Notes: a model not told the origin generated them from the letters alone. Positions 33,556 through 46,062 are shown, counted from the stretch's first letter. The stretch is 64,000 bases of DNA from Sanghuangporus weigelae (GCA_033182465.1 CP137323.1:1302001-1366000), one strand, 5' to 3'. Numbers and translations are program-made.

Positions 33556-33744
33556 ACAACACACCACTGCTTAGGCAAAAGGATTGAACTGGTGAAGAGT
33601 AAGACTAAAGCTTGGGAGCGTACAAAGTCGTTAGGACCAGTTCCGCGGTGTTCCGACTGGTTTCACCTGGTTTTGACTGGTTTCGCTGGAACGAGTGGAC
33701 TTAGCAAGAACGCCATAGTCTAAATGGCATGTGCACTGTTCTGT

Positions 33745-35060
33745 TGTAAGAAGCACCGACACGCTAAGTCCGAAATCACGCACGTGACACATATTCCGCC
33801 ACGTTCCGCGTCGTAACAGCTTAACCCAGTGCGGATCGACAAGATTCGAAGCGGAACGGTCTATTACAGCCTCGCGCATCAGACTGCCGCCTGAAGAGGA
33901 CTTACGACGTTGGAAATCACACAAGGGTAGCAGATCGGACACCTGAGCCACCCAGTCGACTCCACAAAGGAAGGCTCAGTTGATTCGTCCTATCAGTCCC
34001 AATCTCGAGGTTTGAATTGAGAAACTCGGACTCGACCACCGACGCCTCCCAAGCTTCGAACCGATGCATTGTGCTCCGACTTTTCCCCTTTATGTTCTAT
34101 ATGCGCTCATATTTTGTTTTATGCCCTATGATCTATATGCTCGCCACTTTCCAGATATGTTCACCTCGTCTTTTGTTCTCCATGCTCCCCTTTTTATGAT
34201 ATGCCTTCCGACTTCTCTTTGTATATGCTCCCTGATGCTTCGAAGGCTCAGGATGGACAATGTTATAAATAGACAATCTATTCACATAGAGGAGAGGGGA
34301 GTTCAGTACAGGAGTCGAGTCCGGATCTGAAAGCCCATTTCTAGTCCTGCTCGTCTTCTCTCGTTGCTATAGTCGAATCACTTCAACTCTCACTGTACTC
34401 ACTTCGACTCCCCTGCCTCTATCAAATATACGATAGTTCTGCTTCACACATCCCGAAACCTCTGCTTAACAGTCGCGTTCCGAGATTAGTGTGCTCAGTT
34501 TGACTCGCGTTGCTGTTAGAGAATCTTCACTCGAAAACTACTCGTCTCCCTAATCAGCTCTCGTCTCCCCGCTCCGTTTCCGCGTCGTTTCGCATCGTTA
34601 CGCTGCGGAATACCTCGCGTTTCGTCGCATCCCGTCGCATCGTATCGGATCCTCGTAGGATCACTCTAGCTTTGTTCTAAGCCTTGGGAATATCGTCCCA
34701 AGCTTCGTCTCATCGTCTTCTAGTCCCCAGGGTTCGAATCCATTGAAGGATTACCTGTGAGGATATCGTTCGTACCATCGTATCGCCGCCGCCGATCCCC
34801 CTCGCTTCGACTTCTCCCGCTTGCTTCTTAGCATCTCTTCTCCGATCAAATCCCCACCCCCGCATACTTTCAGCAGCCTCAAATCTCAAACTCACTCACC
34901 CCCTCCGAAACCACTTCGGAACTTAGCTTAACCCTTCGGAAATCATCCCAGCTTTAGCCTATAGTCATCCTTCCGCCATTCCATTCGTCTTGATCCTACA
35001 GGACAGCCCCCAACAGAACTGTGACACTCCTCTGCTAACAGAAAGTACCAAGGAGTTTCA
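33745..35060 (+). repeat. Repeat family X, copy 1 (solo-LTR-like)
   Basis: About 1,316 bp from TGTAAGAAGC to CAAGGAGTTTCA. Its inverted partner is at 37466-38791. It has TG...CA ends, a TATAAATAG box near 34266 and no coding domain, as expected of a solo long terminal repeat. No clear target duplication flanks this copy. Confidence 0.65.
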
Positions 35061-35990
35061 CCGTGATTGACCATCATATCAGACACAGCGGAAGAATCAT
35101 GCAATGATTCTACACGCATCAATCACAAGTCTCCAGATCTCGGATCTGTACTCCTGACAAAGAGATTTGACCCTGCAGTGTTGTCCACAGTCCCTCTCTC
35201 ATTCAAAATGTTGCAGATTTGCCTTGTTAAGCTAGCTGAGGCCTTTCCAAGTCCTTTCCCCAAGTTCCGACTCGTTCTGCTCAAAGACACCCAGTTCCGA
35301 AGGTTTCACTTGTGCCCTCACCTTTCTATATGCATCCCTTTTATTTCTATATGCTCTCATTCCAATCATGCTTAGTATTATTTCTTTCTGCTTTATGTGT
35401 CCCTTAACCATTCCTATGTGCCCCTCTCCTTTGTAGATCGTGATATGTGTTCCCTTTTTTTATGGCTTATGTTCTCTGACTGAAAGGAGGCTCAGTCTTG
35501 GACATTTAGTATAAATATAGCACGACTCTCGTAGTGGGGGGACAGCTTAGGGGGAGTTGAGCAGTTCTCAGATCGTCTCAAGTCCCCCAGCTTCGAGTTC
35601 TACTTGTTCGTAGTGGACTCTCTCGTCTCTAAAGTCTAATATACAATATTTCGTGTTCTGTACAGTCGATCAGTGATCTCTCTTTGCAGCAGAGCCATTC
35701 ATACGTTCGTATAGTTCGCCATGTTCGTGTAAAGGACTCCTCTCAAACCAATCACCTGTACCGAAACCCCCTTGCATGTTCTGATCTGTTTCGCTGGTTT
35801 TGCTCGTAACCCTGTTACTTAGCGTGCCGCGTGCCTTCGGTCTTGCAACACCTTTCCCTCTCCACTGTTGTCAGAAAAGGACACCATATCATCCCTTTCC
35901 ATCACCATATAGTCCCTCCGTCCCTCGTATCATGTTTTGACCCACCTAGTTATCATCCCTTGTCCATTGTATTGTGTTTCGAATCGTTAC
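35061..35990. other. LTR-like remnant with a promoter-type box
   Basis: No gene is visible. GGCTCAGTCTTGGACA followed by TATAAATATAG (about 35509) parallels the arrangement in family X (GGCTCAGGATGGACA then TATAAATAG). It may therefore be a diverged relative of X. The rest is C/T-rich. Confidence 0.35.
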
Positions 35991-36047
35991 TGTTAGGGAG
36001 TAGGCCCGGGGTTACACCGGTTCAATCCTTTTGCCTAAGTAGCGGTG

Positions 36048-38827
36048 TGTTGTGCAGAGGTGATCTTATCTACCCACGTCTGGCTGTACCACGCGGTCCC
36101 TTACTAGCCTTCCTAGTCGCGGTCCAAGTTATGGATGCTTTCAGATACGAGGTGATAGTAAAACAGATTGGGATTTCCAAGAGGCGTGATAGTACAAAGC
36201 ACACAGTAATAGCCCGCTGTAGGGCGAGCTTTACACCAGTGTGTTAAGAGGATCGAAAGATGGGGAAATGAGGGCCTAATCCTACAGCTATTTATGCTCC
36301 CAGATATTCCATTTTCCATCCTATTTCTTACTCATCCTGTCTCCACTTTACTCCACTTTTCTCCACCATTACATCTGTTCCTTTGTCATCCTGCTGCGCT
36401 TTGCTCCACTTTGCTCCAATCTTTGTAAGGTTGTCTCCACTATGACAGAATTCTGTGGAGTTGCTGACTGAGACAATAGAGGTGGTGCTCCGATATGGAA
36501 TGCTCCACTGTCAGTACTCCATAACGATGTCATTGCCATCATTGAGTGGCATCTTTGCTCTTGGAGCGATGTAGGCTGCTCAGTATGTGATTCTTCGGAA
36601 TTCATCTCGAGGTCCAGCGAGGGTAAGCATAACTCGCATGTCGGTGTTTAGGTGTCGGGTCGGTGTAGAGTATGGTCCAAGGCATATCATGAACTGCATA
36701 AGCTCTGCTGGTGGGTTCTGCTGGGTTCTGGTGACTAGCCATGCTTTGCCTTCGTATCGTATATCTCGAATGTAGTGCCATATCCTTTGTTGTATAAGGA
36801 GTTGTAATTGCTTGGTCTCCAGGTTCGCATCTCTCGGTAAATAAAGGTTTGCCTGTATCGTAGATGCTGGACATGGTGTGTGCAACTCCGGTCTATACCA
36901 TCCAATCATTCTCCAGGTTATCGGGTTTGCCGTTCGAGGGGTTCGAGTTGTGATTGTGAGTTCCTCTTGTTTCTTGGGTACTATTGGGTTTGGTGGATTG
37001 GAATGCATTGTATCTTGAAGGTGTCGCTCGGTTTTGATGTGACAGTCACGTGTACCAACTGTTGCCGTGCATACTAAATAGTATACTTCATAAAGGACCA
37101 TGTAAACTCATGCACAGACTTGACAGTGCTGAAATGCCAGTGAGGTCTCCATAAACCTTATTAGCCTTTAGCCTTTTAGCGTTTAGGCTTTAGTAGTTGT
37201 GCTTCTGGACTTCTAAGAAGTTTGATTGCTTCTTTTGATCGAGGTCGCTTGGGTTACTTGGTCGGCGGCGTTAGAGTGGTAGTCCGCGGTAATAGGCGAT
37301 CGGCGGTGTTAGCTGTTAGTGGGATTACGTCTCCGCTTCAGTGCTTCTAGCGCTCGGGTGGTAACGGGTTACTGTTGCCTAGACCGCTCGATTGCTTGGG
37401 CCCGTGATAGCTGGCTTAGTTACTGGTCGCGTTTGGAAAGCTGATCGTGTAGATTTGCTGATCGCTGAAACTCCTTGGAACTGTCTGTTAGCAGAGGAGT
37501 GTCGCAGTTCTGTTGGGGGCTGTTCTGTAAGATTGAGACGAATGGAATAGCAGAAGGGTGACTATAGGCCAAAGCTGGGGTGATTCCGAAGGGTTGAGCT
37601 AGGTTCCGAAGCGGTTTCGGAGGGGATGAGTGAGTTGAGATTGAAGGCTGCTGAAAGCATGCGAGGGTGGGGATTTGAGCGGAGAAAAGAAGCCGAGAAA
37701 CAAGTGAGAGAAGTCGAGGCAAGGGGGATCGGCGGTGGCGATACGATGGTATGAACAATGTCCTCACAGGTAACCCTTCAATGGATTCGAACCCTGGGGA
37801 GTAATGACGATGAGACGAAGCTTGGGACGATATTTCCGAAGCTTAGAACGAAGCTAGAGTGATCCTACGAGGATCCGATACGATGCGACGGGATGCGATG
37901 AAACGCGAGGTGTTGTGCAGCATAACGATGCGATACGACGTGGAACAGAGCTGGGGGGGGATGAGAGTTGAATAAAGGGACCAGTAAGTTGCGGGTAGAG
38001 ACTCTAACAGCAATGTGAGTCGAACTGAGCACACTGATCTCAGAACACGACTGCTAGGCAGGGGTCTTGGGACGAATGAAACAGAACTATCGTATATTTG
38101 ATAGAGGCAAGAGTGGCAAAGTGAGTACAGTGAGAGTCGAAGTGTTTCGACTGTAGCAAGGAGAGAAGACGAGTAGGACTAGAACTGGGCTTTCCGGTCC
38201 AGACTTGACTCCTGTACTGATTTGTGGGCTGGACTGAACTGAACTCCCCTACACAAATAGATTGTCTATTTATAACATTGTCCATCCTGAGCCTTCGAAG
38301 CATCAGGGACCATAAACGAAGAGAAGTCGGAAGGCATATCTCAAAGGGGAGCATGGAGAACAAAAGACGAGGTGAACATATCTGGAAAGTGGCAAGCACA
38401 TAGATCATGGGGCATAAAACAAAATACGAGCGCATATAGAACATAGAGGGGAGAAGTCGGAGCGCATTGCATCGGATCGAAGCTTGGGAGGCGTCGGGCA
38501 TCGGTCCCGAGTCTCACAATTCAAATCTTGGGCTTGGGACTGATAAGACGAGTCGGCTGAGCCTTCCTTTGTGGAGTCGACTGGGTGGCTCAGGCGTCTG
38601 ATCTGCTATCCTTGAGCGATTTCCAACGTTGTAAGTTTTTCCCCGGCAGCAGTCCAATGCGTGAGGCTGTAATAGATTGCTCCGCTTCGAATCATGTCGA
38701 TCCGCGCCGGATTAAACTGTTACGACGCGGAACATAGCAGAATGTGTGTCACGTGCGTAATTTCGGACCTAGCGTGTCGTTGCTTCTTACATCGCGTTGA
38801 TCCTGATATTTTGAGCGGATCCTTTCA
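36048..38827 (-). repeat. Repeat family P, copy d, split by family X
   Basis: Matches copy c from its first base to 37465, then resumes at 38792 and ends GGATCCTTTCA at 38827. The family reading frame is present on the minus strand and broken. Insertion of X within it shows that X moved after P here. Confidence 0.7.
37466..38791 (-). repeat. Repeat family X, copy 2, nested in P
   Basis: Inverted relative of 33745-35060, reading TGAAACTCCTTGG to GCTTCTTACA on the plus strand. TCGC occurs at both junctions and may be a 4-5 bp target duplication. It looks like a solo long terminal repeat, moderately diverged from copy 1. Confidence 0.65.
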
Positions 38828-39290
38828 GTTACGCCACATTCCGACACTTTAGACTACAAGTGAAATCAGCTGCCATCACTTCCCAGTGTGTTAGCTCGGT
38901 CGATTAGTCACATTTGGGTTGGTGGTTCAACTAGCGTAGCTTAAGTTTAGATTAGTTCTTGCGCCTTGTGTTTGTCAGCTTTAGTCCAGAGCTCACAGTT
39001 GAGCCGGAGAGTCGATTTAGCCTTTGCACCGCCACCATCAATCTCAGGAGAAAAGTCCATCCTCGGGACCCTTCCTCAAGCGCTTCCCATGCATTCCTCA
39101 GCCCTCATACAACCTTCCCCTCGTATATTCTCTTATCCCTTCATTTCTGCTTGCCTTTGGTCAAAGGTGTAACTCTCTGCTGACCACTCAAAGGTATTCT
39201 AGGGCAGCCCCTCAAACTTTATATTCCCTGTCAGGTATCAGAACACCCACAGAAGTTACACCTGTGTAACCCCGGGCCTACTCCCTAACA

Positions 39291-40508
39291 CGCAGTCTTC
39301 CGGAGTGCCATTGTCATGGGTATTGGCATTCACGTCCGAGTCCAAATTGCTTCTAATGCTGCTGTTTTTGGAGTCAGACCGGTTCCTACCTATGGCTAGA
39401 TGTACACGGCCTCTGGTGCAGCAGTTGCAGTTCGGCCAATGATTATTGATAACCTTCACCGCTTCTTCACATTCAGCATCACCGCATGGCCATCCATATC
39501 ATCACCGTCTTCGCTGCTGGTTCCAACTAACTTCCGTTGCGATCAAGTTCGCCCCAGCAGTCTTAACTTGTAATGTTTCCTTGTGTAACGGAGCCTGCGA
39601 TCCATTGCGCTCCTTCTCGGAAGCAGCCGCAATCGTGTTACTGCCTTTTTCATATGTATTGTCACTCGCGACTTCTGTGATTTTTGTCACACAGAACACC
39701 TCAAAATATAAAAATCACCATATCTCACTCAATTCTTGACCGTTCTGCATAATCTAAGTTGCTAAACTCATAGTTTTAAAATATGTTTCAAACTCTAACA
39801 AGGATGAAGAGAAATGAGCAAAGAATGAGTGAGATATGTCGTAAAAGGTCGATTTTAGACACTTCCTTCATGTGCAGTTTTTCCTGCCCTCAGACTGGGT
39901 GCTACAACAACCTAGACTGCACCAAAGTGATGCTATTGGTATAATATGAATTTGAAGACATCAGATTTCCTAAGAATAAATTTATTTTGAGGTCTGGGGG
40001 TCCTTGAGAAAAGGTAGGTTTGAGCTCAGCCCAGACATGCATCAAACCAGCAGATACAACACAGAATAGAGCTCAAAGTCAGCCTGTAAACTTAAAATAA
40101 AATAATCATATCATTTTGGACTTGCTTATAGGACTGTAAAAGCAGGGATGAGGGAAGGAAAAATTGCACATGAAAGATGTGTCTAAAATCGACCTTTTAT
40201 GACATATCTCACTCATTCTTTGCTCATTTCTCTTCATCCTTGTTAGAGTTTGAGACATGTTTTAAAACTATGAGTTTAGCAACTTAGATTATGCAAAACG
40301 GTCAAGAATTGAGTGAGATATGGTGATTTTTATATTTTGAGGTGTTCTGTGTGACAAAAATCACAGAAGTCGCGAGTGACAATACATATGAAAAAGGCAG
40401 TAATTTGGCATGAGCGACAATTTCGTGAGAATATTTCTCCTCGGTGGCCTTTATACAGCGGGTAAGTTCACTGACACTCTTAACATCATAATAGACCCGC
40501 ACTTGCAT
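39291..40508 (-). pseudogene. Unrecognised small gene remnant split by a MITE and abutting repeat O
   Basis: On the minus strand, text starting MPN just outside the MITE's right end continues beyond its left end as TIAAASEKERNGSQAPLHKE if one TA is kept, which is what a TA-duplicating insertion predicts. A likely intron near 39460-39515 leads to VINNHWPNCNCCTRGRVHLA and on to 39291, where repeat O begins and the gene is lost. No family is recognised. Confidence 0.4.
39641..40400. mobile_element. Palindromic MITE, 760 bp, TA-flanked
   Basis: CTGCCTTTTTCATATGTATT at the left end is mirrored at the right end, with TA on both sides (39639-39640, 40401-40402). The two halves are long inverted copies with moderate divergence around a short centre near 40020. 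There is no coding capacity. It belongs to the Tc1/mariner-type palindromic MITEs like the one at 6266, but with different termini, so a different transposase should mobilise it. Confidence 0.85.
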
Positions 40509-41740
40509 GCTGCATCTGCTCTCGTGTCGCGTTCTCGCGAGATGTTAGATCGCAACATCATTCACACAATGCAGGCATGGTACCGATTAAATTTACGCCT
40601 GTCTCCCTCTCCTCATTTTCTCTGAAACATCTCACTCCTCTAACATAATTTCAGCCCACCTCCTACAAGTATGGGATCTCACTACGTCTCGACGCGTCAC
40701 GGGCTCCTACACTGTGGGTGTCGAGCCGTTGCTAAGTCACCACTTGTAGGGTCAGGCATGATGATAGGAGCCGGGGCCACCTTTGGCGGCTGGCACCTCT
40801 TCTCGTATTCCCTTTTTGTTTATCTTATCAAAAGCGAGTCCGGAATGAAGGACGCAGAACAAGTCTTATGCAATCTTACATCCTCTTCCAGGTCCAGACA
40901 TGCCGGGACTTCTCCTACATAATTATTCAAGCCTTTCAGCTCTGTTATACCATATATGACCACATATGCTCTGTAACTACTGGCAGACTTTTTCCCGATG
41001 GTCAAGCGTGCACGTCGGTTCTAAAGGCTTGGTCCTACGTTAGTACGTAAGACACAACCTATATTGTCACGTGCTTACAGTAATCAATTTTTTTTGTTTC
41101 ATTTTTGTGTCTGCTCCTACACATTGCCACTTGCATTCTTGCTGGTGTGAACATTTTCCATTGAGCTATCTTTTTCTCTGCGCATGCATTGTCGCTACAT
41201 AGTGTCTTCTCTTTATGCTGCTGTTTTGTTTGGGACATTTTCATGTGTAAAATTTTCTATCAGTACTAGCTTTGTCTTGTTTATACCCCATTTGTTCGAC
41301 GTTCTTAGCAGAACTGGAGTGTACTTATCCAATTTATCATAATGATAATTCATCACTGGCTAACTGTTTGCTCCACATTTCAAAAGCAGATCAGTATCAG
41401 TTTGATATCGAGGGAAAGGTGCAGGTTCTTGATCCGAGTTCATTTCAATCGAAAATTCCAAGAGAAGAAATGGAAGGACGTGGCTTTGTGGTTATCTTCA
41501 TTTCCCGACTTGGTCTTAGATGACCCTAAGTACTAGTGTCACTCAAGCCACAAAACGCACTTCCTCTCGGTCTGATCCCACGCTCTCATATACAACTTTA
41601 GTGAACGTCTGCTTTCTTTGAATATACGCCAAACCTATAATCATCCCTAACACTTTGTCTGGTGTTCGCACTCCTAAATCACCAACAACACTCGGCATGG
41701 AGAAAGATTAAAGAAGCGCCAGAGTAATGATTTCTTAGCC
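40509..41740. other. Intergenic with repeat fragment
   Basis: Near 40561-40629 about 70 bp (TTCACACAATGCAGGCATGG onward to CTCTGAAAC) match 26667-26735. The remainder has only short frames without domain text; a plus-strand stretch at 41395-41520 (QYQFDIEGKVQVLDPSSFQ) may be a gene scrap. Confidence 0.35.
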
Positions 41741-41744
41741 AATA

Positions 41745-41800
41745 GCCTTCCATACGAGCATCTAGCCTTCCATACGAGCATCTAGCCTTCCATACGAGCG
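41745..41800 (+). repeat. 20-bp tandem repeat, nearly three units
   Basis: AGCCTTCCATACGAGCATCT is repeated with no change visible. Confidence 0.9.
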
Positions 41801-41871
41801 ATGCATATTTGTCTTATTTAGATCATTTCACAAATCTATACGGTGCCTCTCTCCTTTCGTTTGTATAAACT

Positions 41872-42711
41872 TCATTGAAGGATTAGGAGGTTGGAAAGTG
41901 CCAGATCAAGGAGTCCTCCATCAGAGGAACAATTTCTGTAAAAGCAAATCCTCAATACGACATGATCAATACAAATAATGGGGACAGAAGAAGCATGAAT
42001 CGGCAGGCACAATCGAATGTTCATCAACAAAGGCCTGAGCTCTTCACGCTGGTCTCCTTGGAGTAGTCTGCTTACAAGTTCTCTCTCAGAATGATGCTTT
42101 CTGTCCACACATTTCCGACAAACGCCGTTCTCTGAGAGGTCGCAGATACAAGAGCAGAGGTTGAGACCATGAGCGTGAAGACGCCCTCTACATTGTTTTT
42201 CATCCGTCCATCCATTTGGAACCAAACCTGTCAAAGTACTCGATAGTGGGGTCAGCCTTCTGATATCGTCTGATGTGCTTCCGGAGACGAACTGTATTAC
42301 AGTGTTCGAACAGATGCGCATACCCTACATGTTAGTATACAGACGCAAAGGTAATAAAACAAAATCCTGAAAGGCACTCTTGCCACATGACGGGAAATAT
42401 TGTACTTAGACAAAGACTGTCAGGTTCCTCACAATAGGACCTCGTCTTTGAGTGAAGTTTTCAATAAGAGGAAACGATGTATCTAGCCCTGGGAGACGTT
42501 CTTCGCCCGTGAGTCAAGAGATCAACTCTTGCCCCGGTGTCCGTTGTGCGACGTGCGCAAAAGAAATCCGCATGCAGAGAGGATGATGGATCTCATGTGG
42601 GGTGGACGTGACAACATCTTGCCGAAGGGGAGAAGCAATAGTTGACCGCATACCATAGGTATGCAGAGTGAAAGAGACGAAAGCTCCAGCGAGAGCAATG
42701 AGTATGCGCAT
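41872..42711 (-). pseudogene. Possible small secreted protein, frame interrupted
   Basis: Exon 1 (42711-42433) opens MRILIALAGAFVSFTLHTYG, a good signal-peptide candidate. Exon 2 (42324-41872) is joined through a GTGAGG...TAG intron of 108 bp and contains a cysteine-rich segment (CSCICDLSENGVCRKCV). A TGA lies in exon 1 between GQELIS and LTGEERLPG; CGA would restore the frame, or an unrecognised small intron removes it. Small cysteine-rich secreted proteins are common in Agaricomycetes, but I recognise no family. The two halves could also be unrelated frames. Confidence 0.35.
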
Positions 42712-42733
42712 CGTTTATAGAGGGTTCGATCCA

Positions 42734-43548
42734 CTCCGCACGTGTATTTTGATCTGTTCCGTTTTCGCTTATATCACTATTATTCACTTCTTGAGCCATT
42801 CTCTTCTCTCCGAAGCCTCTTCCTCATATCATTTCCCACTTGATTCGCGAGCAGCTGTCATTTCATTATTTGGACTTTTCCTTGGTTGAATTTCACGCGT
42901 ACCTCTCAGTCCGTCTATCGTATCGTTGCGCACTTTTGCATCTATTCCAAGAAAAAACACGAGCATGTGGTGTTTCCACTGTTGCTATACCTGACATTAG
43001 AAGAGAGACATGGAAACAACAGACTCGGAGGCTGCTGACCGAGTCGAGAAGTTACAATGTCCGAGGAGATCGACGTCCGTCGGAGCTGACGACATATACG
43101 CATGCAGTGAGTAAGCTTCGGAGGATGATAGGACGAACATATGAGATAAGTATCCGAGTCGAGACATTATCAGAGGACAAGCCGTGCCACTAGGTGCAAG
43201 AGAAACCCAGACATAAATCTCAGACAGACAAAGAACGATCGAAAGAAAAGCTTAAAGGTCAAATCAGGAAAGGACCTAGATCCTACCTAGGACCTGGCCC
43301 GGACGAGGTTCGAATTCACCGAAAGAACACGGAGTATGACGTAGTACTAGGAACACGCTCTCAAGATAAAACGCATTGAACGTTCGCATGCACGTTCCTA
43401 ACCAGTACGTACGAACACGCGCTATTCGGACGGAGGAGTGTGAGTAGGAACGTGTTCGATTGAACACCCAGCGTGCGTGCGTATGTGTGAGAAGTGAGAT
43501 ATAAATAATTAATCAGTTCCAAAAGCAAAGATGTCAGAAGATGAGAGT
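42734..43548. other. Intergenic, nothing supported
   Basis: Short frames only. The Lys/Arg-rich frame near 43194-43379 has no homology I recognise. Confidence 0.35.
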
Positions 43549-43851
43549 TTATCGCAGTTCAGCGAACTTACATGACGGATCAAGAGTCTGTACCCAACAG
43601 ATACGAGATAGACGAGGAATATTAATGGGCTGGAGCCAAGACAGAAAGCGATGATCTAGGTTACGCCACGCTTGAACGTAGCTTGGCGTCGGTACACAGC
43701 ACTCACATTCGAGGAGATGAAGAACTGGCATGGCAAGAATATCACGTCCTCCACACGAGGTAAGCATGAAACACAGAAGTTCTGGATCAACACTTTGCAC
43801 AGATATGCCTAGGAACGAGATCGCGTCGTTCGGCGAGAGACGATTTAGCAT
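43549..43851 (-). pseudogene. F-box/LRR-like fragment
   Basis: A minus-strand frame of 100 codons reads MLNRLSPNDAISFLGISVQS and then FMLTSCGGRDILAMPVLHLL. The spacing of Leu and short polar turns resembles the central part of the large Agaricomycete F-box/LRR-like families. A stop lies shortly upstream in frame and no flanking exon was found, so it is either one exon of a gene I could not assemble or a fragment. Confidence 0.3.
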
Positions 43852-45044
43852 GTAAGTCCGTCCGTAGAGTTACGACACGCGGCGACGCCGGAGACGAAAG
43901 TTACGACGTGTGATGCATGACGCGAGATGAGGTGAGGCAATGCGCGCAAAGTACACACCAGTACTCCTATTCTTACGTACCGAGTTATCAGAAGAAGAGA
44001 GAAGTGGTGAGACGGAGTGTTCAGGAGTGCTATAAAAAACATTCGCCGAGCCGAGATGGACCGATCCGAGCGATAGTTGAGTGCTGGACTGGGTCTTGAT
44101 GCAGCGCGGCAGCGGTACGATGGGCCGACCGTGGGAATGAGACGACTCGGACTCGGAAAATTTACAACGACGAAGAAACATTGACAAAGGAAAATCAAAG
44201 AAAGCGATATACATATCGGAAAAAGAAATGATTGGGAAACAAGGGAACTCTTGGCCCTCGAGACGGTGCAAGGTAGAATTGTTTGTCAAGGACTAAACCG
44301 AATGAACATGATAGGCTGAATAGGAGGCCAAGCACAAGGCTCGTTGGTTGTGGTAGTAGTTTGTAGTGGAGTGGCTGGGCCTGTTGTCGTGCTGTTGCAC
44401 GGAGCACAGCATGTGTTCAACGTTAGGCCGATAAGGGCTCAGCCGAGATACGACGGTTGGTGAGAAGGATATATAGATCCGAGGATAGAGAGGCGTATAT
44501 AGCTGCCATATATCGTCTCCCCTACCCGAGGTCTTCAACAACCAACATACATCCTGCTGAAGAGAGTGACATTACTCCGTGTTACACTGTTACTGTGACA
44601 TTGTTGCGAAAGGATCGGATACCCGTTTACAGTTTGAATTCCGTCCATAACTTTGAATTGAATAGACTGAAGTGGTACTGTGGTACTGGTGGTGCGTAAC
44701 GTTCCGTTCCCCACTCTTTCTCCTCCCCATTCTCCAGGTCTATAAGTACCTGTTGCCCTGCAATCGACGCCTCGAATGTTCCCCTTCTCTCGTTCATAGT
44801 TGCTACCTGCACAGCCCGCTTCTCTCAGCGTTGACCTCGAGACACGGGACACGATACCGTGATGTCGCCAAGAGCGGCGGGTGTTGCAGGAGCCACTCGG
44901 ATCGCTTTAAAATCTACTGCCACTGCCTCCAACTTGAAACTAACCAGGTCTCCTCCTCTCCCCCCTTTTCTCCAGACCACAACTTCCAGCAACTTGTCAG
45001 AACGATCTAGAACCAGAACAACAACTACACAGAAGACAAAGACG
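43852..45044. other. Intergenic upstream of the phosphatase gene
   Basis: No supportable gene; open stretches on the minus strand (43870-44289) lack domain text. The phosphatase leader may start after about 44700. An in-frame ATG at 44862 could extend that protein by about 61 residues. Confidence 0.35.
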
Positions 45045-46062
45045 ATGGCGAACGTACAGGTCCAGCAGCAGCCACATCGCCAGCAACAGTTTCAGTACGA
45101 GCAGCACACGTCTACGAGCATGTCAGCCCTCCAAGCGCCTTTACCACGTCACCACCAACACCATCAGCAGAACCAGCAACAACAGAATCATATCCCACAT
45201 TACAGCACACTCCGCAGACCAATCCCCAATTCCTATTGGGCGGCGCCCTATCTTCTCGTGCGTCTTTCACTTATATTCAGCTTACCCCATACTGACATCA
45301 TCTTTTGATTCGTGCTTAAACTTACGGCCGTTGCTCATGCCCTTGTTCATACTCTATGCATAGGCTTGTGAATATCCCTGGGCACCAAGCAGCCCGCGTC
45401 CTAAGCTCGACGCGCTCCTCGCCGCAGGTGTGCGCACCTTCATCGACTTAACCGAATCCGGCGAACTCCTCGGTTACTCCCAGCTCCTCCCCCTCCGCGC
45501 GAGCTCTTGCGGCCTCCCGCCCTCTGAACAAAATACGATCGAATACTTCCGCTTTCCCATCCCCGATCGGAGTTTGCCTTCTTCCCTGGACTTCCTTGCG
45601 CGGATACTGAGTGTGCTGGGGCGGTGTGAGAAGGAGAGAAGGATCGCTGCTGTGCATTGTCGTGGAGGCATTGGACGGACAGGCACGGTTGTCGGGTGCT
45701 GGCTTGTGCAGAGTGGGATATGCAGAGATGGGGAGGAGGCGCTCAGCTTTATTGCACGCCAGTGGGCGACGGTCGAAAAGCATACGCGCTTCCCGTGCTC
45801 GCCGGAGACGGGAGCTCAGGCGGATTTCGTGAGGAATTTCAAGAGATTGCCCATTCTGGACAGGGAGGCAACTGTGTCGAACACAGCGACGACGACGATG
45901 TCAGCGAAACATGTTTCTGGCACCACTCCAGCGGGTGCGACGACTACTACGGTTACGATATCTCCCGGATTCTCTTCCGCGAACACCTCCACCGCTGCGT
46001 CCGCAACTTCAGCTCCAGCTCTGGCGGCTTCTACCGCGGATCAGGAAACGACAGTAGCATGA
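45045..46062 (+). CDS. Protein tyrosine / dual-specificity phosphatase
   Basis: Exons 45045-45257 and 45364-46062 join in phase to 304 residues. The N-terminal 65 residues are Gln/His-rich and low in complexity. The catalytic domain spans about residues 70-215: FIDLTES, then an Asp-containing loop (FRFPIPDRSLPS) that would supply the general acid. It ends in the P-loop HCRGGIGRTG, the CX5R signature in which the Cys attacks the phosphate and the Arg binds it. The tail is Thr/Ala/Ser-rich and probably disordered. The family dephosphorylates Tyr or Ser/Thr of soluble proteins; the substrate is unknown. The start was chosen at the ATG in GACGATGGCG; an upstream in-frame ATG exists. Confidence 0.85.

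Larger units (their letters stand above)
35991..39290. repeat. Outer repeat family O, complete copy (3.3 kb) with nested inserts
   Basis: Starts TGTTAGGGAGTAGGCCCGGG and ends with its complement; 30 of 31 terminal positions agree. It contains a P copy (36048-37465 plus 38792-38827), into which X is inserted. About 460 bp of its own sequence follow to the right end. Ends of TG...CA type would suit a long terminal repeat, but inverted ends this long also suit a DNA element. No target duplication is evident. It is a fossil with no enzyme gene. Confidence 0.6.

Noticed and set aside
40671-40922. 83-codon frame with a Gly-rich segment (GSGMMIGAGATFGGWHLF)
   Set aside because: Short, no flanking exon or domain; in a repeat-bearing gap.
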